A program made the position numbers and the translations under genes. This document shows positions 7,793 through 16,214 of a DNA stretch of 30,037 bases, piece after piece. The notes under the pieces were generated by a model that was given only the letters and a program-made list of their open reading frames with translations, searched no databases and was not told the DNA's origin. Origin of the DNA: an uncultured Clostridia bacterium (GTDB lineage: Bacteria; Bacillota; Clostridia; Christensenellales; CAG-138). The number at the start of each line of letters is the position of its first letter. Positions within the stretch are counted from its first letter, which is position 1. Location of the stretch: contig CAMZAY010000001.1 in NCBI GenBank assembly GCA_947304365.1, positions 1 to 30,037 of the forward strand. Reading direction: 5' to 3'.

Positions 7793-7825
7793 AACGGCCC
7801 CGGCTGCATCCGGGACCGTTTTTTT
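7793..7825 (+). terminator. Rho-independent terminator of the LuxE/LuxC-like operon
   Basis: An 11-bp stem (7793-7803 with 7810-7820, one internal C-A mismatch), a 6-nt loop and a run of seven T. It lies between two converging genes. Confidence 0.85.
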
Positions 7826-7833
7826 GCTGCGAT

Positions 7834-8685
7834 TCAGTTTAAATTCAAAAGTATCAGCGCGGCGACTATCATAATAAAGCCGATCACCTTGCGGACGCTC
7901 AGTTTTTCCTTGAACATAAGTATCCCGGCGAGGCTTATGAGCACTATCGCGCCGACGTTGTAGATGGGGTAAACGACGACCGCCTCGAGCGAGCCGAGGG
8001 ACAGGAGCAAAAAGCGCGTTGCAAAATAGTTCGGCACGCCGATCACTATGCCGAATACGATATCCTTCCAGGTGATCCTTTTGTGCGTTATCGCCGTCAT
8101 TATCCCGGCAAGCGTGAACGCGGTGAGGAAATTGCAGAGCAGGAAATGATCCTTTATCGAGGAAACGCCGACCTTATCGTAGATATTCGCCATGGATTCG
8201 GTAAGGCCGCTGACCAGCAGGAGCAGGAGCAGCAGCAGGAACACGCCGGAGCGCTTCGAGCCGCCGGCCTTGCCCGGTTCGAGATAGATCAGCACGATAG
8301 CGGCGACGGCTATAACGAAGCCGATAATGTGAAGCACGGTCGGCTTTTCGCCGAAGGCGGCGACGGCCATCACAGCGGGCACGAGCACGCCGAGCTTCAT
8401 GAAAACGGAGGAGAGCATCACCCCGTTTTTGCTTATGTTATGCTTCATAAGCATGAAGCTCAAAAGATACAGGCAGCCGCTCCCCAGGCCGAGGCAGACG
8501 GCGAAAGTCATCCCCTCCTGCGGGGCGAAGGGGCGCTTGTCCTCCATGAACAGGAAGGCGATAAGCGAGCAAACGAAATAGTTTGCCATGAACATCGCGA
8601 AATTGTTTTTGATATGCTTTTCGCCGAGGCGCATTATTATCGCCACGGCGGAGCTTGCGAGCACCGCGAGTATGAGATACAGCAT
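7834..8685 (-). CDS. DMT-superfamily (EamA-like) membrane transporter
   Basis: Inner-membrane carrier of 283 residues with about ten hydrophobic helices and the two-fold EamA repeat. The second half ends in the typical AGILMFKEKLSVRKVIGFIMI, and the first half has the matching AAFGEKPTVLHIIGFVI. A run of eight Leu marks the helix at about 150-160. Substrates in this superfamily range from amino acids to nucleotide sugars and cannot be read from sequence. The ATG (8683-8685) has GGAGAAGGA just upstream and lies 3 nt past the preceding gene, so the two are an operon. Its 3' end converges on the LuxC-like gene. Confidence 0.85.
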   Translation of the reverse strand: MLYLILAVLASSAVAIIMRLGEKHIKNNFAMFMANYFVCSLIAFLFMEDKRPFAPQEGMTFAVCLGLGSGCLYLLSFMLMKHNISKNGVMLSSVFMKLGVLVPAVMAVAAFGEKPTVLHIIGFVIAVAAIVLIYLEPGKAGGSKRSGVFLLLLLLLLVSGLTESMANIYDKVGVSSIKDHFLLCNFLTAFTLAGIMTAITHKRITWKDIVFGIVIGVPNYFATRFLLLSLGSLEAVVVYPIYNVGAIVLISLAGILMFKEKLSVRKVIGFIMIVAALILLNLN

Positions 8686-8688
8686 CGT

Positions 8689-9681
8689 TTATCCTTCTCC
8701 CTCCGCAGGCGGTTCCGCCGGGAACAGCGCCTCAAACAGCCGCTTGGAGAGCTGCTTTATGTCGTTGACGCCGTGCATGGCGTCGTTGTAATACGGGCGG
8801 CTGATCGCGTTGCTCTTTACGACGACGTACCCCTCGTACGGGTTGACGGTGAAATAGTAATCGCTCTTGATATCCTCGCTCTTTATGAGGAAGAAAACGC
8901 ATCTTTCGCCGACCTCGAAGCTGACGGCGGGATGCACGTCCACGGTCTTCGGGGTAAGATCCACAGCGTTTATCACGGGACGGGCGTTGTAGGGCGAAAG
9001 CACTATATCGAGCTTGTCGCCGCAGCGGAAGCTGCCGAAGAGCCCGTTCTCCACACGGACCCTTAAGAACACCTGCTTCTGCGTTGAGAGCGTGCTCTCG
9101 CCGCCGTCGACGGAGCGGCAAAGGGTATCCTCCGGCCCGCTGGAATAGATCACGCGGCCGAGGAGTATCTCGTCGCAGGCGTTGGCAAGTGCGCCGAATT
9201 CGCCGTAGAAGAAGCTCTGCGAAGGCACGGTGAGTATCTTGCGCTGTTCCTCGATATCGCGTTTTATGCTGTCAATGGTGCAGACGGCGTTCCCGAACTC
9301 GGCGCTGCCGTTTATGATGGGCACGGGGTCGCCCGTAAGTATCACGCTGTTCTCCCCATCCGGGGCGATGTAAAGGAGGTATTTGCCGCCGAGCTCCGCT
9401 GAAGCGGCGATATCGAAGGTGGCCCCCTCCTCCGCCTGACCGTCGAGCACCTCGTCCGTACGGAATTTGGCGAGCGGCCTGCCCGCCTCCGGATCGGCCT
9501 TTCTAAGGCAGGTGGCTACAAGTATCTTCTCCGCGTCGCGGTAAAGGAGGCTGACCGAAGCGGGCGGGAGAGTATCCTCCTCTTTATCGGAGATCGCGTC
9601 GGGCAGACGCAAATCGACCGATACCGAAAACAGTATCAGCAGCGCAAGTATGGAAGCCAATATTATCCTTACGGGCTTCAT
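8689..9681 (-). CDS. Exported or membrane-anchored protein with a duplicated beta-rich domain, unknown function
   Basis: Unrecognised protein of 330 residues. Residues 3-20 are one hydrophobic segment (uncleaved anchor or signal peptide without a lipobox). The rest looks like two copies of the same domain: YRDAEKILVATCL (47-59) corresponds to ANACDEILLGRVI (166-178), the EVLDG/ENGLFG strands at about 77 and 211 each lead to a D-I strand, and GKYLLYI (99) corresponds to ERCVFFLI (259). This pattern (a sensing strand, then K-G, then a block ending in G-x-x-Y-L-x-F) is common in small secreted beta-barrel domains of Firmicutes. I chose ATG 9679-9681 over 9714 because GGAGG lies 8 nt upstream. 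It heads an operon with the DMT transporter. Confidence 0.7.
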   Translation of the reverse strand: MKPVRIILASILALLILFSVSVDLRLPDAISDKEEDTLPPASVSLLYRDAEKILVATCLRKADPEAGRPLAKFRTDEVLDGQAEEGATFDIAASAELGGKYLLYIAPDGENSVILTGDPVPIINGSAEFGNAVCTIDSIKRDIEEQRKILTVPSQSFFYGEFGALANACDEILLGRVIYSSGPEDTLCRSVDGGESTLSTQKQVFLRVRVENGLFGSFRCGDKLDIVLSPYNARPVINAVDLTPKTVDVHPAVSFEVGERCVFFLIKSEDIKSDYYFTVNPYEGYVVVKSNAISRPYYNDAMHGVNDIKQLSKRLFEALFPAEPPAEGEG

Positions 9682-9721
9682 GACGCCAACCTCCGAACGG
9701 GCATACCGCCCCAATTATTTA

Positions 9722-9750
9722 ATTATACCACCTCGCGCTGAAATATACAA
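9722..9750 (-). promoter_or_regulatory. Sigma-A-type promoter of the duplicated-domain protein/DMT operon
   Basis: On the minus strand TTGTAT (9745-9750), 17-nt spacer, TATAAT (9722-9727). The expected start is about 33 nt upstream of the ATG at 9681. It stands back to back with the galK promoter. Confidence 0.72.
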
Positions 9751-9782
9751 GCATTCAAAGCCGAAATCCGCGCTTTACGATG

Positions 9783-9811
9783 TTGCCTTGAGGCCGCGGC
9801 TGTGCTATAAT
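9783..9811 (+). promoter_or_regulatory. Sigma-A-type promoter of the galK operon
   Basis: TTGCCT (9783-9788), 17-nt spacer, TATAAT (9806-9811) with an upstream TG (extended -10). The leader to the TTG start is about 45 nt; I see no clear repressor operator or catabolite-response site in it. Confidence 0.75.
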
Positions 9812-9863
9812 ACGCGGGATATCGGAACGAAAGATATCCGTCCGATCGAAAGGAAATCTCAAT

Positions 9864-11051
9864 TTGAACGAATACGCACTTCGCGCAAGCGATCTTTTCA
9901 AGACCTGTTTCCGCAAAAGCCCCGAAACGGTGCTTTTTGCGCCCGGCAGGGTGAATCTTATCGGCGAGCACGTCGATTATAACGGCGGCAGGGTGATGCC
10001 CTGCTCCCTTTCCCTTGGCACTTACGCCGCCGCAGCAAGGCGAAACGACGGCGTTATCCGCCTTGTTTCCGTCGATATGGGCGGCGCAGCGGTCGAGACC
10101 ACTTCCGAGGAGCTTGCCTCCCTCCCCTGCGTGCCGCTCAGCTTCGCCCGCTTCGGTTGGGCGGAATACCCCCTCGGCGTGGCGGCAAAGCTTATCGAAA
10201 ACGGTTTCTGTATAGGCGGCTTCGAGATGGCCGTCTGCGGGAGTCTGCCCCGCGGATCGGGGCTTTCCTCCTCCGCTTCGCTGGAGGTGCTCACCTGCGC
10301 CGTTTTGAAGGAGCTGTTCTTCATCCGCCTGACCGGCGAACAGGCGGCGCTCATATCCCTCGCCGCCGAGCGTGACTGCGCCGGCGTTAACTGCGGCGTA
10401 ATGGACCAGTTCATCTGCGCGAAAGGCAGGAAGGATCACGCGATGCTGCTCGATACGCACACGCTCTCGAACGAGTATCTGCCCTTCGACCTTAAGGACG
10501 CCGAGCTGCTGATAATGAACACCAACAAGCCCCGTCGGCTTGCGGGATCCAAATACAACGAGCGCCGCGCCGAGTGCGAGGAGGCGCTCCGCCTGATCAA
10601 CGCCGCGGGGCTCGATAAAAAGCACCTCTGCGATATTACGGAGGAAGGGCTCGCTTTTATCGAGGGCGCTCTGCCCGAAACGCTCCGCCGCCGCGCGCGC
10701 CATGCCGTGACTGAAAACATCCGCACGCTCAAAGCAGCCGAGGCGCTGAAGACCGGCGATATCGTCACGCTCGGCAAGCTCATGAACGCCTCCCACGATT
10801 CGCTTAAAAACGATTACGAGGTCACCGGAAAAGAGCTCGATTCGATCGTTTACGCGGCAAGGGATCAGGAAGGCGTGCTTGGCGCAAGGATGACGGGCGC
10901 GGGCTTTGGCGGCTGCGCCATAGCGATAGTCAAAAAGGACGCCGCAAGGAGCGTTATCGAAAGCGTGACCGCCCGCTACAAGGCGGAAACTGGGTTGACC
11001 TGCTCCATTTACACCGCCAAAACGGGCGAAGCGCCCTTCGGAAAGGAATGA
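9864..11051 (+). CDS. galK: Galactokinase
   Basis: Cytoplasmic GHMP-family kinase that phosphorylates alpha-D-galactose to galactose-1-phosphate, the first Leloir step; 395 residues, normal for GalK. The galactokinase signature is GRVNLIGEHVDYNGG at about 29-43. The ATP-binding GHMP motif is PRGSGLSSSAS near 129-139, and motif 3 is MTGAGFGGCA near 345-354. The stretch NCGVMDQF contains the usual catalytic Asp. It starts at TTG (9864-9866) with AAAGGA 8 nt upstream. No galT, galE or galactose transporter is in the window, so it is separated from the rest of the pathway. Its stop codon overlaps the first ATG of the next gene. Confidence 0.93.
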   Translation: MNEYALRASDLFKTCFRKSPETVLFAPGRVNLIGEHVDYNGGRVMPCSLSLGTYAAAARRNDGVIRLVSVDMGGAAVETTSEELASLPCVPLSFARFGWAEYPLGVAAKLIENGFCIGGFEMAVCGSLPRGSGLSSSASLEVLTCAVLKELFFIRLTGEQAALISLAAERDCAGVNCGVMDQFICAKGRKDHAMLLDTHTLSNEYLPFDLKDAELLIMNTNKPRRLAGSKYNERRAECEEALRLINAAGLDKKHLCDITEEGLAFIEGALPETLRRRARHAVTENIRTLKAAEALKTGDIVTLGKLMNASHDSLKNDYEVTGKELDSIVYAARDQEGVLGARMTGAGFGGCAIAIVKKDAARSVIESVTARYKAETGLTCSIYTAKTGEAPFGKE

Positions 11052-11056
11052 GAGCT

Positions 11057-12121
11057 ATGAAGAAGCTCGCCCTGCTGCTTGCCGCGCTGCTCCTGCTTTC
11101 CGCCGCCGGATGCGTATGGAGCGGTAAGGAAGCGGTCAAGCCGACAGACGCCCCCACCGGGGCGCCGACCCAGGCGCCGACCGACGCGCCCACACAAGCG
11201 CCGACCGATGCGCCCACTCCGGAGCCGTCCGAACCTGCCGGGCCGGATATCCCTGACGATATCTCGGATTACGCCATGGAGTGCATAACGAACGCCGACG
11301 CCTGTATGACGCAAGCGGTGGCATTTATTTCGAAGCATCCCATAGATATAGAGGGCGAAACTCACCCCTTTGTACCGCCCAACATGTTCGAGACCCTCAG
11401 CGAAGATGAGCTTGCCGTTTACACCGCGGCGCTCGGATCCGCTTCGAGCTTTACCGAGGTCGAGCTGGGCGAGCTGCCCGAGCGCACCGTGGATGCGGCG
11501 CTCAAAGCGCTGTATACCGACTATCCCGAGACGGAGACCTATTTCACGCTGGTACAGAGCGTCGACGGCGGCTGGTCGTCGCTTTTCTCAATGCCGGACG
11601 CGCGCTATGTCGAGCCGGCCGAGGATATGGACGCGCTTAAGGACGAGGTGTACGCGCTTGATCTGACTGCCCGCTATATCGCGAGCCTTATCCCGGAGTA
11701 TTTCTCCCCCATAGACAAATACCGCGCGCTCGCCTATTACATCTGCATTAACACGCAGTACGCGCACGTCGTGGGCGAGATACCCCGCTACGCGACGACG
11801 CCCTTCGGCGCGGTGATAAACGGCTACTCGATCTGCCAGGGATACGCCCTCGGCTTCGAATACCTGTGCCGCGCGGCGGATCTTGACTGCCGCCGCCTTA
11901 CCAACGGGCGGACCGACGACAACATGCATTATTGGGATATCGTTACGCTCGATCAGGGCACTTATTACGTGGACGTCACCTGGTCGGACAGCGGCTCGGT
12001 CACGTTCCGCAGCAACGAGTTTTTCGAGTGGTTCATGTTCCCCGCGGACAACCATCATCCCGCCTCCGACGGAACGACCACCACTGGCAACGCCCTTCCC
12101 AAATGGGAATGGTTCGTATGA
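11057..12121 (+). CDS. Transglutaminase-like lipoprotein
   Basis: Secreted, probably lipid-anchored protein of 354 residues with a C-terminal transglutaminase/cysteine-protease fold. A signal peptide ends in LSAAGC with Cys19 as the lipidation site (the -3 residue is Ala, slightly off the usual Leu). Residues 29-58 are a Pro/Thr-rich spacer with repeats of APTDAPTQ type, typical of cell-wall-spanning linkers. The catalytic triad is readable: Cys260 in GYSICQGYA, His291 in NMHYWD and Asp306 in YYVDVTW. ATG 11057 is preferred over 11048 because the ribosome site AAAGGA is then 9 nt away. It is coupled to galK. A role in cell-wall or surface-protein processing is inference. Confidence 0.85.
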   Translation: MKKLALLLAALLLLSAAGCVWSGKEAVKPTDAPTGAPTQAPTDAPTQAPTDAPTPEPSEPAGPDIPDDISDYAMECITNADACMTQAVAFISKHPIDIEGETHPFVPPNMFETLSEDELAVYTAALGSASSFTEVELGELPERTVDAALKALYTDYPETETYFTLVQSVDGGWSSLFSMPDARYVEPAEDMDALKDEVYALDLTARYIASLIPEYFSPIDKYRALAYYICINTQYAHVVGEIPRYATTPFGAVINGYSICQGYALGFEYLCRAADLDCRRLTNGRTDDNMHYWDIVTLDQGTYYVDVTWSDSGSVTFRSNEFFEWFMFPADNHHPASDGTTTTGNALPKWEWFV

Positions 12122-12135
12122 CGAAAATAACAAAA

Positions 12136-12177
12136 GAAGCATGATCCGAGTGGATCATGCTTCTTATTTATTTTTTT
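12136..12177. terminator. Strong bidirectional terminator between the galK and ATPase operons
   Basis: A perfect 12-bp stem (12136-12147 with 12152-12163) with a 4-nt loop, then a T-rich run on the plus strand. On the minus strand TTTTG and TTATTTT follow, so it also ends the ATPase operon. The plus-strand T run overlaps the subunit D stop codon. Confidence 0.92.
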
Positions 12178-12805
12178 ACCCTTCTTTTTCCTTCAGCATA
12201 TCCTTCGTCTTCATGAGGCGGGTCAGGTTGCCGCGCTCGTTTTCGTCGAGCTTCATGGAGATATCGTGGATAGCGTCCTTGAGCTGAGGTATCATCACGT
12301 ACTCCAGCGCGTTGACGCGGCGGCGGGTCTTCTCGATCTCATCCGCAAGAAGATTACAGGTCTTCTCGACCTCTGCAAGCTCTATAAGCAGGGGCATGAG
12401 CTCCGAGAATTTCGCGACGGCGGCATCAAGCTCCGATGAAGTGCCGAGCACGCCGTAGGGCAGCCCGTGCGATTCGGTGGGAATGTAATTGAGGCGCGGC
12501 ACCTCCGTCGAGAGCACCTTTGTGCTTTCCACGCCTATCCTTGCGGCGGACGCGGGATAGCAGAGCGCCTCCTCCACAGCGGCGGCGCTCATCGTCGCCT
12601 TTGCGATGACGAAGCTTTGCATCGCCTCCGCCATGAGCTTTTCGACGCGCTCCCTCAATTCCTTGTTGCGGCGCACGTACGTGATGAAGCGGCGCACCGT
12701 TTCATCGCGCTTGTCTTTCATCAGCTTGTGTCCCCTCGTCGCGGTAACGAGCCTCTTTTTAAGGCGGCTCATTTCCATTCGGGTGGGCTTGTAAGATATA
12801 GCCAT
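12176..12805 (-). CDS. ntpD: V-type ATP synthase/ATPase subunit D (central stalk)
   Basis: Central rotor-shaft subunit, 209 residues, all-helical. The N-terminal family signature is YKPTRMEMSRLKKRL with TRGHKLMKDKRD soon after; the C-terminal half has the matching long helix with EKTRRRVNALEYVMIPQL near 168-185. The two long helices form the coiled coil that turns inside the A3B3 head. The ATG has GGAGG 9 nt upstream. It is the last gene of the operon, 16 nt behind subunit B, and ends at a terminator. Confidence 0.95.
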   Translation of the reverse strand: MAISYKPTRMEMSRLKKRLVTATRGHKLMKDKRDETVRRFITYVRRNKELRERVEKLMAEAMQSFVIAKATMSAAAVEEALCYPASAARIGVESTKVLSTEVPRLNYIPTESHGLPYGVLGTSSELDAAVAKFSELMPLLIELAEVEKTCNLLADEIEKTRRRVNALEYVMIPQLKDAIHDISMKLDENERGNLTRLMKTKDMLKEKEG

Positions 12806-12821
12806 GAGCTATGGCCTCCGT

Positions 12822-14204
12822 TTACTGCTCTTTCTTTTCGTAATACTTGTCGAGATATTCGTCGCGGATACGCCTCAGTTCCGACCTCGGAAGTATCCTC
12901 AAAAGCTCCCAGCCGATGTCGAGGGTCTCCTCCACGGAGCGGTTGGTGTAATACCCCTGGGAGATGTATTTCGCCTCGAACTCGTCGGAGAATTTGGCGT
13001 AGAGCTTATCCACGTCGGAAAGGGCGGCGTCGCCCAGTATGACGGCAAGCTCCTTCGCTTCCTTCCCGCGCGAGTATGCGGCGAAGAGCTGGTTCATCGT
13101 GTCGGCATGATCCTCACGAGTTTTTCCCTTGCCGATGCCCTTATCCTTCAAACGCGAGAGCGACGGCAGTACGTTTACGGGCGGGGTTATGCCCTTTCTG
13201 TTGAGCTCCCTTGAAAGGATTATCTGCCCCTCGGTTATGTAGCCGGTAAGGTCGGGGATCGGGTGGGTGATATCGTCCTCCGGCATGGAGAGTATCGGTA
13301 TCATGGTTATGGAGCCGGAGGAGCCCTTTATCCTGCCCGCGCGCTCATACATTGTGGCAAGGTCGGTATAAAGGTAGCCGGGATAACCGCGGCGGCCGGG
13401 GACCTCCTTGCGGGCGGCGGAGATCTCACGCAGGGCCTCCGCATAATTGGTGATATCCGTGATTATGACGAGCACGTGCATGCCGAGATCGTAAGCCAGA
13501 TACTCCGCGGCGGTTATCGCCATACGCGGGGTGGCTATACGCTCGATGGCGGGATCGTTCGCAAGATTGACGAACGTGACCGTCCTTTCGATCGCGCCGG
13601 TCTTTTTGAAATCGTTTATAAAGTAATCGGCTTCCTCGAACGTGATGCCGACGGCGGCGAACACGACGGCGAACGGATCGCTCGTGCCCCTGACCTTCGC
13701 CTGCCTCGCTATCTGCGCGGCGAACTGCGCATGGGGAAGACCGGAGCCGGAGAACACGGGCAGCTTCTGTCCGCGGACGAGCGTATTCAAGCCGTCGATC
13801 GCGGATACGCCGGTCTGTATGAACTCATTGGGATAATCCCTCGCGGCGGGATTCATCGGCGAGCCGTTGATATCCAGCATCTTTTCGGGGATGAGCGGCT
13901 CTCCCCCGTCCTTGGGGCGGCCCATGCCGTCGAATACTCGCCCGAGCATATCGGGCGCGACGGCGAGCTCTATGCTGTGGCCGAGGAATTTAGCGCGCGA
14001 GTCGGATATCTTCAAGCCCTGCGAGCCCTCGAAGAGCTGTACGAGCGCCTTCGACCCGTTCACCTCCAGCACCTTGCCGCGGCGGATATCGGAACCGTCG
14101 GTCCTTTTGATCTCGACGAGCTCGTCATATTTTACGCCGTCGACGCCGTCCACCATTACGAGCGGACCGACCACCTCTCGGATCGTTGTGTATTCCTTAC
14201 GCAT
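12822..14204 (-). CDS. ntpB: V-type ATP synthase/ATPase subunit B (non-catalytic head subunit)
   Basis: Non-catalytic subunit of the A3B3 head, 460 residues. It keeps the beta-barrel N-terminus (TTIREVVGPLVMVDGV) and the nucleotide-fold core. The phosphate loop is degenerate, SGSGLPHAQ at about 152-160, lacking the GKT of subunit A, as is normal for B. PGRRGYPGYLYTDLATMYERAG near 270-291 is the B-family signature. It overlaps the end of subunit A by 8 bases, which fits equal A:B synthesis. Confidence 0.97.
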   Translation of the reverse strand: MRKEYTTIREVVGPLVMVDGVDGVKYDELVEIKRTDGSDIRRGKVLEVNGSKALVQLFEGSQGLKISDSRAKFLGHSIELAVAPDMLGRVFDGMGRPKDGGEPLIPEKMLDINGSPMNPAARDYPNEFIQTGVSAIDGLNTLVRGQKLPVFSGSGLPHAQFAAQIARQAKVRGTSDPFAVVFAAVGITFEEADYFINDFKKTGAIERTVTFVNLANDPAIERIATPRMAITAAEYLAYDLGMHVLVIITDITNYAEALREISAARKEVPGRRGYPGYLYTDLATMYERAGRIKGSSGSITMIPILSMPEDDITHPIPDLTGYITEGQIILSRELNRKGITPPVNVLPSLSRLKDKGIGKGKTREDHADTMNQLFAAYSRGKEAKELAVILGDAALSDVDKLYAKFSDEFEAKYISQGYYTNRSVEETLDIGWELLRILPRSELRRIRDEYLDKYYEKKEQ

Positions 14205-15975
14205 TTTCGTTACCCTCTGTCAATTTCCTGATCTCATTCGCGAGCTCTGCCGAAAGCTCCCTCGCGAGCTCCTTGTGATCCTTCTCCTGGCAGTATTTGA
14301 ACCTGCCGAGCTTCTCCCTGACGGGCAGCGCAGCGAGCCTGTCGAACGGCGCGCCTGCCTCGATAGCGGCGGCGCCCCTGTCATAGAACTCGAGCAGGAG
14401 CTTCAAAAGCGCGTGCTGCTTATCCGGGGAGGTATAGGTATCGGTCGCATTGAACGCGTTCTGATGGAGGTAGTCCTCGCGGATGCTCCTTGCGGTCTCG
14501 AGCTTCAAACGGTCGCGCTTCGAGAGCGCGTCGATGCCGACGAGAGATACGATCTCGGAAAGCTCGGCCTCCTCCTGCAGGAGGGTCATCGCCTTGGTGA
14601 CGCATTCGCCCCAATCCTCCGCGATGTTCGAATCGAACCACGACTCGAGCCTGTCGGTGTAGAGCGAGTAGCTCGAGAGCCAGTCAATCGCGGGGAAGTG
14701 CCTCGCGTAGGCGAGCTTTGCGGAAAGCCCCCAGAACACCTTGACGATGCGCAGCGTCGCCTGCGAGACGGGCTCCGAAATATCGCCGCCGGGAGGCGAT
14801 ACGGCGCCGATCGCGGAGATCGCGCCCTTTCTGCCCTCCGAACCGATGGTGAGCACCTGGCCCGCCCTCTCATAGAACTCGGCAAGGCGGCTCGAAAGAT
14901 AAGCGGGGTAGCCTTCCTCGCCGGGCATTTCCTCAAGACGGCCGCTCATTTCGCGGAGCGCCTCCGCCCAGCGGGATGTGGAATCCGCCATTATTGCGAC
15001 TTTATAGCCCATATCGCGGAAATACTCCGCGATCGTGATGCCCGTGTAAATGGACGCCTCACGCGCGGCGACGGGCATATCGGAGGTGTTCGCGATAAGC
15101 ACCGTGCGCTTCATCAGCGAGAGCCCCGTCCTCGGATCGACGAGCTCGGGGAACTCGGTAAGAACGTCCGTCATCTCGTTTCCGCGCTCGCCGCAGCCGA
15201 CGTAGACGATGATATCCGCGTCCGCCCATTTGGCGAGCTGGTGCTGAACGACCGTTTTGCCGCTGCCGAAGGGACCGGGGACAGCCGCGACGCCACCCTT
15301 TGCGATGGGGAAGAACGTGTCGATAACGCGCTGACCGGTGATCATCGGCTCATTGGGAGGGAGCTTTTCCTGATACGGTCTGCCCTTTCGGACGGGCCAT
15401 TTCTGCGCCATGGTAAGCTCCTCCTCGCCTTTTTCGCCCTCTATCACGGCGATGGCGTCGTGGATCTTATAGAGCCCTTCGGGAACGAGGCGCTTCAAAA
15501 CGCCCGCTTTTCCCGGGGGAACCATTATGTAGTGCTTGACAGCGCCGGTCTCCTGCACGAAGCCGAGCACGTCGCCGCCGACAAGCTTTTTGCCGACCTC
15601 TGCCGTCGGCTGGAAATTCCAGACCTTTTCGGGATCGAGCGCGGGGGCGGCAATGCCCCTGGTGATCCTTGAACCGGCGGACTCGAAAAGCACGTTCAAG
15701 GGCCTCTGGATACCGTCGTAAATGGACTCGATAAGTCCGGGGCCGAGCTCAACGGAGAGCGGCGCGCCCGTGGGATAAACAGGCTCGCCGGGACCGATGC
15801 CGCCCGTTTCCTCATAGACCTGTATGGAGGCTCTGTCGCCCCTTAATTCAATGACCTCGCCTATGAGCTCCTTTTCGGAAACGTGAACGACGTCGTACAT
15901 CTGCACGCCGCCCATGCCGTCCGCCGTGATGAGCGGACCGGCTACCTTGACGATGGTTCCGTGGTTCTGGGTCAT
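14197..15975 (-). CDS. ntpA: V-type ATP synthase/ATPase subunit A (catalytic)
   Basis: Catalytic subunit, 592 residues, the usual length. The phosphate loop is GPFGSGKTV at 234-242 and the catalytic glutamate is Glu263 in CGERGNEM. The non-homologous insertion characteristic of A/V-type A subunits lies at about 110-200. The start at 15975 (MTQNHG) is chosen because GGAGG lies 10 nt upstream. The frame stays open to 16062, but the added residues are low-complexity and read through a repeat-rich leader. Unlike the rest of the operon, where gaps are short or negative, 299 bp separate it from subunit F. Confidence 0.97.
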   Translation of the reverse strand: MTQNHGTIVKVAGPLITADGMGGVQMYDVVHVSEKELIGEVIELRGDRASIQVYEETGGIGPGEPVYPTGAPLSVELGPGLIESIYDGIQRPLNVLFESAGSRITRGIAAPALDPEKVWNFQPTAEVGKKLVGGDVLGFVQETGAVKHYIMVPPGKAGVLKRLVPEGLYKIHDAIAVIEGEKGEEELTMAQKWPVRKGRPYQEKLPPNEPMITGQRVIDTFFPIAKGGVAAVPGPFGSGKTVVQHQLAKWADADIIVYVGCGERGNEMTDVLTEFPELVDPRTGLSLMKRTVLIANTSDMPVAAREASIYTGITIAEYFRDMGYKVAIMADSTSRWAEALREMSGRLEEMPGEEGYPAYLSSRLAEFYERAGQVLTIGSEGRKGAISAIGAVSPPGGDISEPVSQATLRIVKVFWGLSAKLAYARHFPAIDWLSSYSLYTDRLESWFDSNIAEDWGECVTKAMTLLQEEAELSEIVSLVGIDALSKRDRLKLETARSIREDYLHQNAFNATDTYTSPDKQHALLKLLLEFYDRGAAAIEAGAPFDRLAALPVREKLGRFKYCQEKDHKELARELSAELANEIRKLTEGNENA

Positions 15976-16123
15976 GGATATGTATCCTCCGTTAGTATTG
16001 TTCGTGGTTGGTGTTTTCCGCCCGGACGGCGGCGTGTGAGGCGCCTGAGCCTGCCCGCTCACACTCGTTCGGAAAGATGAAGCGTCCGAATCTTTAACGG
16101 CTGAAAGCCGTTAAGTTTATTTC

Positions 16124-16165
16124 CTTCCGCTTCCGGGACTTTTGCGGTTTCAGACGGCAAAGCCG
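16124..16165. repeat. Direct repeat, copy 1
   Basis: 42 bp beginning CTTCCGCTTCCGGGAC and ending in a small hairpin CGGC-AAA-GCCG. It differs from copy 2 by one inserted C. The hairpin is followed by CTTTTTTT on the plus strand. Confidence 0.85.
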
Positions 16166-16173
16166 CTTTTTTT

Positions 16174-16214
16174 CTTCCGCTTCGGGACTTTTGCGGTTTC
16201 AGACGGCAAAGCCG
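16174..16214. repeat. Direct repeat, copy 2
   Basis: 41 bp, otherwise identical to copy 1, offset by 50 bp. It again carries the CGGC-AAA-GCCG hairpin at its right end (16204-16214), here followed by GCTGAAATTTTC. Confidence 0.85.

Noticed and set aside
8083..9066. Long plus-strand open frame across the DMT transporter and the duplicated-domain gene
   Set aside because: Its product is rich in His, Glu and Arg with no family features; it is the complement of two well-supported minus-strand genes in GC-rich DNA.
11141..11230. Tandem repeat of short PT-rich units as a mobile or satellite repeat
   Set aside because: It is in frame inside the lipoprotein gene and encodes a normal Pro/Thr wall-spanning linker.
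13724..13752. Missing GKT phosphate loop in ATPase subunit B as a damaged active site
   Set aside because: A degenerate loop is normal for the non-catalytic B subunit of A/V-type ATPases.
13867..15672. 601-codon plus-strand open frame opposite ATPase subunits A and B
   Set aside because: It lies exactly opposite two highly conserved genes and has the Arg/Gly/Leu composition of a shadow frame.
15976..16062. N-terminal extension of ATPase subunit A by 29 residues
   Set aside because: The added residues are low-complexity, the family start MTQNHG has GGAGG 10 nt upstream, and the extension reads through the leader.
16124..16214. Two near-identical 41/42-bp repeats as a possible CRISPR array
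   Set aside because: Only two copies, with an 8-bp spacer, no cas genes, and each repeat carries an internal hairpin within an ATPase operon.
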